NCBI RefSeq assembly: GCF_000718165.1
Contig: NZ_JOEY01000010.1
Span: 62,001 to 126,000 of the forward strand
Length of the DNA: 64,000 nt
Direction of reading: 5' to 3'
Source: Streptomyces fulvoviolaceus
Lineage (GTDB): Bacteria > Actinomycetota > Actinomycetes > Streptomycetales > Streptomycetaceae
In this document: one piece after another, positions 61,017-64,000 of the stretch
How the letters are laid out: each line of letters starts with the position of its first letter
How positions within the stretch are numbered: position 1 is the first letter of the stretch
Notes under the pieces: model-generated
The model's input: the letters and a program-made list of their open reading frames with translations, nothing else
What the model was told of the DNA's origin: nothing
The model's database searches: none
Position numbers and translations under genes: made by a program

Positions 61017-64000
61017 ATGTCGGGACAGCCAGGGCCGGGGCGCACCGAGGGCGAGCTGGATCCGGAGGCCGGGCCGGTGGCGGGGTTCGCCGCCGAACTG
61101 CGCGCGCTGCGCGAGGCCGCGGGGAAACCCACGTACCGGGCGATGGCCCAGCGGGCGCGGTACGGGGTGACCACCCTGTCGCAGGCGGCGGCCGGGAAGC
61201 AGCTGCCCACCCGCGCGGTGCTGCTCGCCTACGTGAAGGCGTGCGGCGGGGACATCGTCGAGTGGGAGCGGCGCTGGCGCGAGGTGTCGGACGTGCTGGC
61301 CGCCGAGGCGGCTGCCGCCGACGAGGCCGCCCGGCCGCCGTACCGCGGCCTGACCCGGTTCGAACCGGGCGACGCCGATCTGTTCTTCGGCCGCGACCAG
61401 CTCGTGGAGCGGCTGACCGACCTGAACCGCAAGCACCGGTTCACCGCGGTCTTCGGCCCCTCGGGCAGCGGCAAGTCCTCGCTGTTGCGGGCCGGGTTGA
61501 TCCCTCGGCTGCGCGCAGCGCAGGACGACGTCCCCGCTGCCGTACGGATTCTCACCCCCGGCGCCGACCCGCTGCGCACACACGCCGACCGGCTCACGCC
61601 CGTACCCGGCACCGACGCCGACACCTGGCTGATCGTCGACCAGTTCGAGGAGCTGTACACCCTCGGCGCCGACCCGGCCGACCGGGACGCCTTCATCGAC
61701 CGCCTCGTCGCCGCCACCGACGCCGACAGCCGGCTGCGGGTCGTCATCGCGGTGCGGGCCGACTTCCTCGGCCGCTGCGCCGAACACCCCGGCCTCACCG
61801 CCGTGTTGCAGGACGCCACCCTGCTCGCCGGGCCCATGAGCCGCGCGGAGCTGCGGGAGGCCATCGTCCGCCCGGCCGCCGCGGACGGCCTGATCGTCGA
61901 ACGCTCCCTGACCGACCGCCTTCTGGACGAGGTCGAGGGCGCACCGGGCGGACTGCCGCTGATGTCGCACGCCCTGCTGGAGACCTGGCGCCACCGCAGC
62001 GGCCGCGTCCTCACCGAGACCGCGTACGAGACGGCCGGTGGGCTGCACGGCGCCGTCGTCCGTACGGCCGAGCAGGTCTACGACGAACTCACCGGGCCCC
62101 AGGCCGAGTTGGCCCGCCGTATCCTGCTCCGCCTGGTCGCCCCCGGCGACGGCACACCCGACACACGCCGCCCCACCGAACACGCGGAACTCGACCTCGG
62201 CGGCTCCGCCGACACCGGAGTGATACTGGAACGCCTGGTCCGCGCCCGCCTCATCACCTTCGACGACGGCACCGTCGACCTCGCCCACGAAGCCCTCATC
62301 ACCGCCTGGCCCCGCCTGCGCGCGTGGATCGACGCCGAACGCGACCGGCTGCGCGTCCACCGCTCGCTCTCCGAGGCGGCCCGCACCTGGCAGGCACTCG
62401 GCCGGGAGAACGCCGCGCTCTACGCCGGCTCCCGGCTGTCCGCCGCCCGCGACGCCTTCCCGCGCGGCACCGCAGCGGAGGACCGCCGTGGCGACGAACT
62501 CACCCCGTCGGAGCGGCAGTTCCTCACCGCCTCGCTCCGGCGTCGGCACCGCGCCGCCCTCCTGCGCCGTACGGTCGTGGCCGTACTCGCCGCGCTCGTG
62601 CTGCTCGCCACCGGCACCGCGGTCGTCGCCCTCCAGGCGCGTGCCACCGCGCAGGCGGAACGGGACGACGCCGTCTTCGGCCGGCTCACCGCAGAGGCCG
62701 ACCAGGTCCGCGAGACCGACGCCGGCCTGGCCGCCCGGCTCGACGTCGCCGCGTACCGCATGCGTTCCACCCCGGACCTGCGGACGCGGCTGGCCTCGGA
62801 CGCGGGCCGGGTGCAGGCCACCCGGCTGGCAGGGCACGACGGTATCGGCAGCTCCGTGGCGTACGCGCCCGACGGCCGCACCCTCGCGAGCGGCGGCCAC
62901 GACGGCATGGTCCGGCTGTGGGACACCGACCGGGCAAGACCGCTGGGCGACCCGCTGCGCCTGCGTACGGGACCGGTCGGCGCGGTCGCCTTCTCCCCGC
63001 CCGGGGCCGACCTGCTGGTGGCCACCGGGAAGGGCGGCGGCATCCAACTGTGGGACGTACAGGACCGGTTGCGGCCCCGCGCCCTCGGCCGGCCGCTGGT
63101 GAGCCACGATGAGCAGAACGTCGTCTCCGTCGCGTTCGCCCCCGACGGCCGGCGGCTCGCCACCGCCGGCGACGACGGGACCGTACGGCTGTGGGACCTG
63201 AGCGACCCGGCCCGCCCCGCGCCGATCGGCGAGCCGGTCGAGGCCGACGCGTCCGAGTCACGCAGCGTCCGCGCCGTCGCCTTCGCCCCGGACGGGAACA
63301 CGCTGGCCACGGCCGGCTACGACGGCACCGTACGGATGTGGCGGCTCGACGGGAACGACCAGATCTCGCCGCTCGGCAAGCCGCTGCGCGCACACACCGC
63401 CCCTGCCTGGACGCTGGCCTTCTCCCCGGACGGCCGGACGCTGGCCACGGCCGGCTTCGACGAGACCGTACGGCTGTGGGACGCGTCCGACCCCGGCCGC
63501 GTGCGGCCGCTGGGCGAACCGCTCACCGGGCACACCGCGCCCGTGATGTCGGTGGCGTTCAGTGCCGACGGCGAAACCCTGGCGACTGCCGGCGAGGACG
63601 ACTCGCCCATCCTCTGGAACGTGGCCAACCCCGCCTACCCGCAGCAGCTCGGGGAGCCGCTGGCCGGCCACACGGAGGCCGTGTGGGAGGTGGCCTTCAG
63701 CCCAGACGGCCGTACCCTCGCCAGCACCGGCGCCGACGGCAGCGTCCGCCTCTGGCACCGGCCGCCGACCGTCCTCACCGACTTCACCAACCCGCTGACC
63801 GCCGTGGCGTACAGCCCCGACGGCAGCCTGCTCGCCGTCGCCAGTACCGACGACGGGTTGATCCGCCTGTGGGACGTACGCCGTCCGGACCGCCCGCGCC
63901 GGCTTCCGCGGACGCTCGCCCACGAGGACGCGGTGCTGGCCGTCGCCTTCTCCCCGGACGGCCGTACGGTGGCGAGCGGTTCGCAGGACGGCACCGTACG
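61017..64000 (+). CDS. HTH - nSTAND ATPase - WD40 repeat protein (3' end outside window)
   Basis: At least 994 residues from ATG 61017, still open at the window end. Residues 20-90 are an HTH-like region (FAAELRALREAAGKPTYRAM, VTTLSQAAAGKQLPTRAVLL). An nSTAND1 ATPase follows: YRGLTRFEPGDADLFFGRDQ, Walker [16 protein letters not shown], Walker B LIVDQFEELYTL. One span (VVAVLAALVLLATGTAVVAL, about 520-540) precedes WD40 repeats, each ending like TVRLWD (at least eight seen). Such STAND proteins are signal-sensing switches; related ones serve in defence. The divergent GH16-like operon may or may not be linked. Confidence 0.88.
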   Translation, partial: MSGQPGPGRTEGELDPEAGPVAGFAAELRALREAAGKPTYRAMAQRARYGVTTLSQAAAGKQLPTRAVLLAYVKACGGDIVEWERRWREVSDVLAAEAAAADEAARPPYRGLTRFEPGDADLFFGRDQLVERLTDLNRKHRFTAVFGPSGSGKSSLLRAGLIPRLRAAQDDVPAAVRILTPGADPLRTHADRLTPVPGTDADTWLIVDQFEELYTLGADPADRDAFIDRLVAATDADSRLRVVIAVRADFLGRCAEHPGLTAVLQDATLLAGPMSRAELREAIVRPAAADGLIVERSLTDRLLDEVEGAPGGLPLMSHALLETWRHRSGRVLTETAYETAGGLHGAVVRTAEQVYDELTGPQAELARRILLRLVAPGDGTPDTRRPTEHAELDLGGSADTGVILERLVRARLITFDDGTVDLAHEALITAWPRLRAWIDAERDRLRVHRSLSEAARTWQALGRENAALYAGSRLSAARDAFPRGTAAEDRRGDELTPSERQFLTASLRRRHRAALLRRTVVAVLAALVLLATGTAVVALQARATAQAERDDAVFGRLTAEADQVRETDAGLAARLDVAAYRMRSTPDLRTRLASDAGRVQATRLAGHDGIGSSVAYAPDGRTLASGGHDGMVRLWDTDRARPLGDPLRLRTGPVGAVAFSPPGADLLVATGKGGGIQLWDVQDRLRPRALGRPLVSHDEQNVVSVAFAPDGRRLATAGDDGTVRLWDLSDPARPAPIGEPVEADASESRSVRAVAFAPDGNTLATAGYDGTVRMWRLDGNDQISPLGKPLRAHTAPAWTLAFSPDGRTLATAGFDETVRLWDASDPGRVRPLGEPLTGHTAPVMSVAFSADGETLATAGEDDSPILWNVANPAYPQQLGEPLAGHTEAVWEVAFSPDGRTLASTGADGSVRLWHRPPTVLTDFTNPLTAVAYSPDGSLLAVASTDDGLIRLWDVRRPDRPRRLPRTLAHEDAVLAVAFSPDGRTVASGSQDGTV

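Overview
The window is high-GC actinobacterial chromosome, almost certainly Streptomyces. Codon third positions are nearly all G or C. The gene content is typical of the genus: DUF5994, DUF4328, DUF5707 and SCO5918-type proteins, GAF-ANTAR regulators, paired cold-shock and DEAD-box genes, and Tat or Sec secreted enzymes. Two dispersed GC-rich repeat families common in Streptomyces are also present. The many secreted hydrolases, accessory regulators, insertion sequences and broken genes suggest a chromosome arm or a transition zone rather than the conserved core.

Layout. 1-10.9 kb: a carboxylesterase cut by the window edge, a cell-wall amidase, a VapBC-type toxin-antitoxin pair, a secreted lysyl oxidase, a methyltransferase broken by a repeat element, a DUF4328 membrane protein, a Tat-exported protein, a P450, and a patatin/TetR divergent pair with palindromic operators. 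10.9-17.2 kb: a visibly lower-GC island. It holds a degenerate stretch with diverged repeats, a two-gene ATPase plus RloB (TOPRIM-like) unit resembling AbiL-type phage defence, an ATP-binding protein followed by two small coupled genes, a Nudix/GntR pair resembling the pif/korSA control genes of integrative elements, and an IS21-like scrap. 17.2-25.9 kb: aldo/keto reductase, CarD-like protein, small membrane proteins, TetR plus alpha/beta hydrolase, an ECF sigma factor with its coupled membrane protein, and a true formylglycine-generating enzyme.

25.9-31.8 kb: two cold-shock protein plus DEAD-box helicase modules in mirror image around a small monooxygenase, with conserved leaders, terminators and a stem-loop beside each helicase ribosome-binding site. 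31.8-36 kb: stand-alone trpF, a translationally coupled STAS / GAF-ANTAR / GAF-ANTAR run, and DUF5994 genes. 36-39.3 kb: an operon of two membrane desaturases and their ferredoxin-reductase partner. 39.6-43.2 kb: an acetyltransferase-like gene, a third DUF5994 gene and a secreted pectate-lyase-like protein. A structured leader of about 80 nt (two hairpins, the second with a constant 12-nt loop) occurs upstream of three genes (35065, 40288 and 40975). It is the best candidate here for an undescribed regulatory element.

43.3-52.3 kb: a fusion of response-regulator and DUF3500 remnants, a Ser/Thr kinase with an FHA partner, small membrane and secreted proteins, and a two-headed NarL-type histidine kinase carrying an in-frame dispersed repeat, followed by its response regulator. 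52.3-58 kb: a gene graveyard with a scrambled ABC ATPase and a permease/LuxR chimera. It is bordered by an IS605-type element whose tnpB is split by an IS1380 element; a 4-bp target duplication allows exact reconstruction. 58-64 kb: a three-gene operon headed by a frameshifted GH16 enzyme, and a divergent HTH-nSTAND-WD40 protein running off the window. No rRNA, tRNA or CRISPR array was seen.
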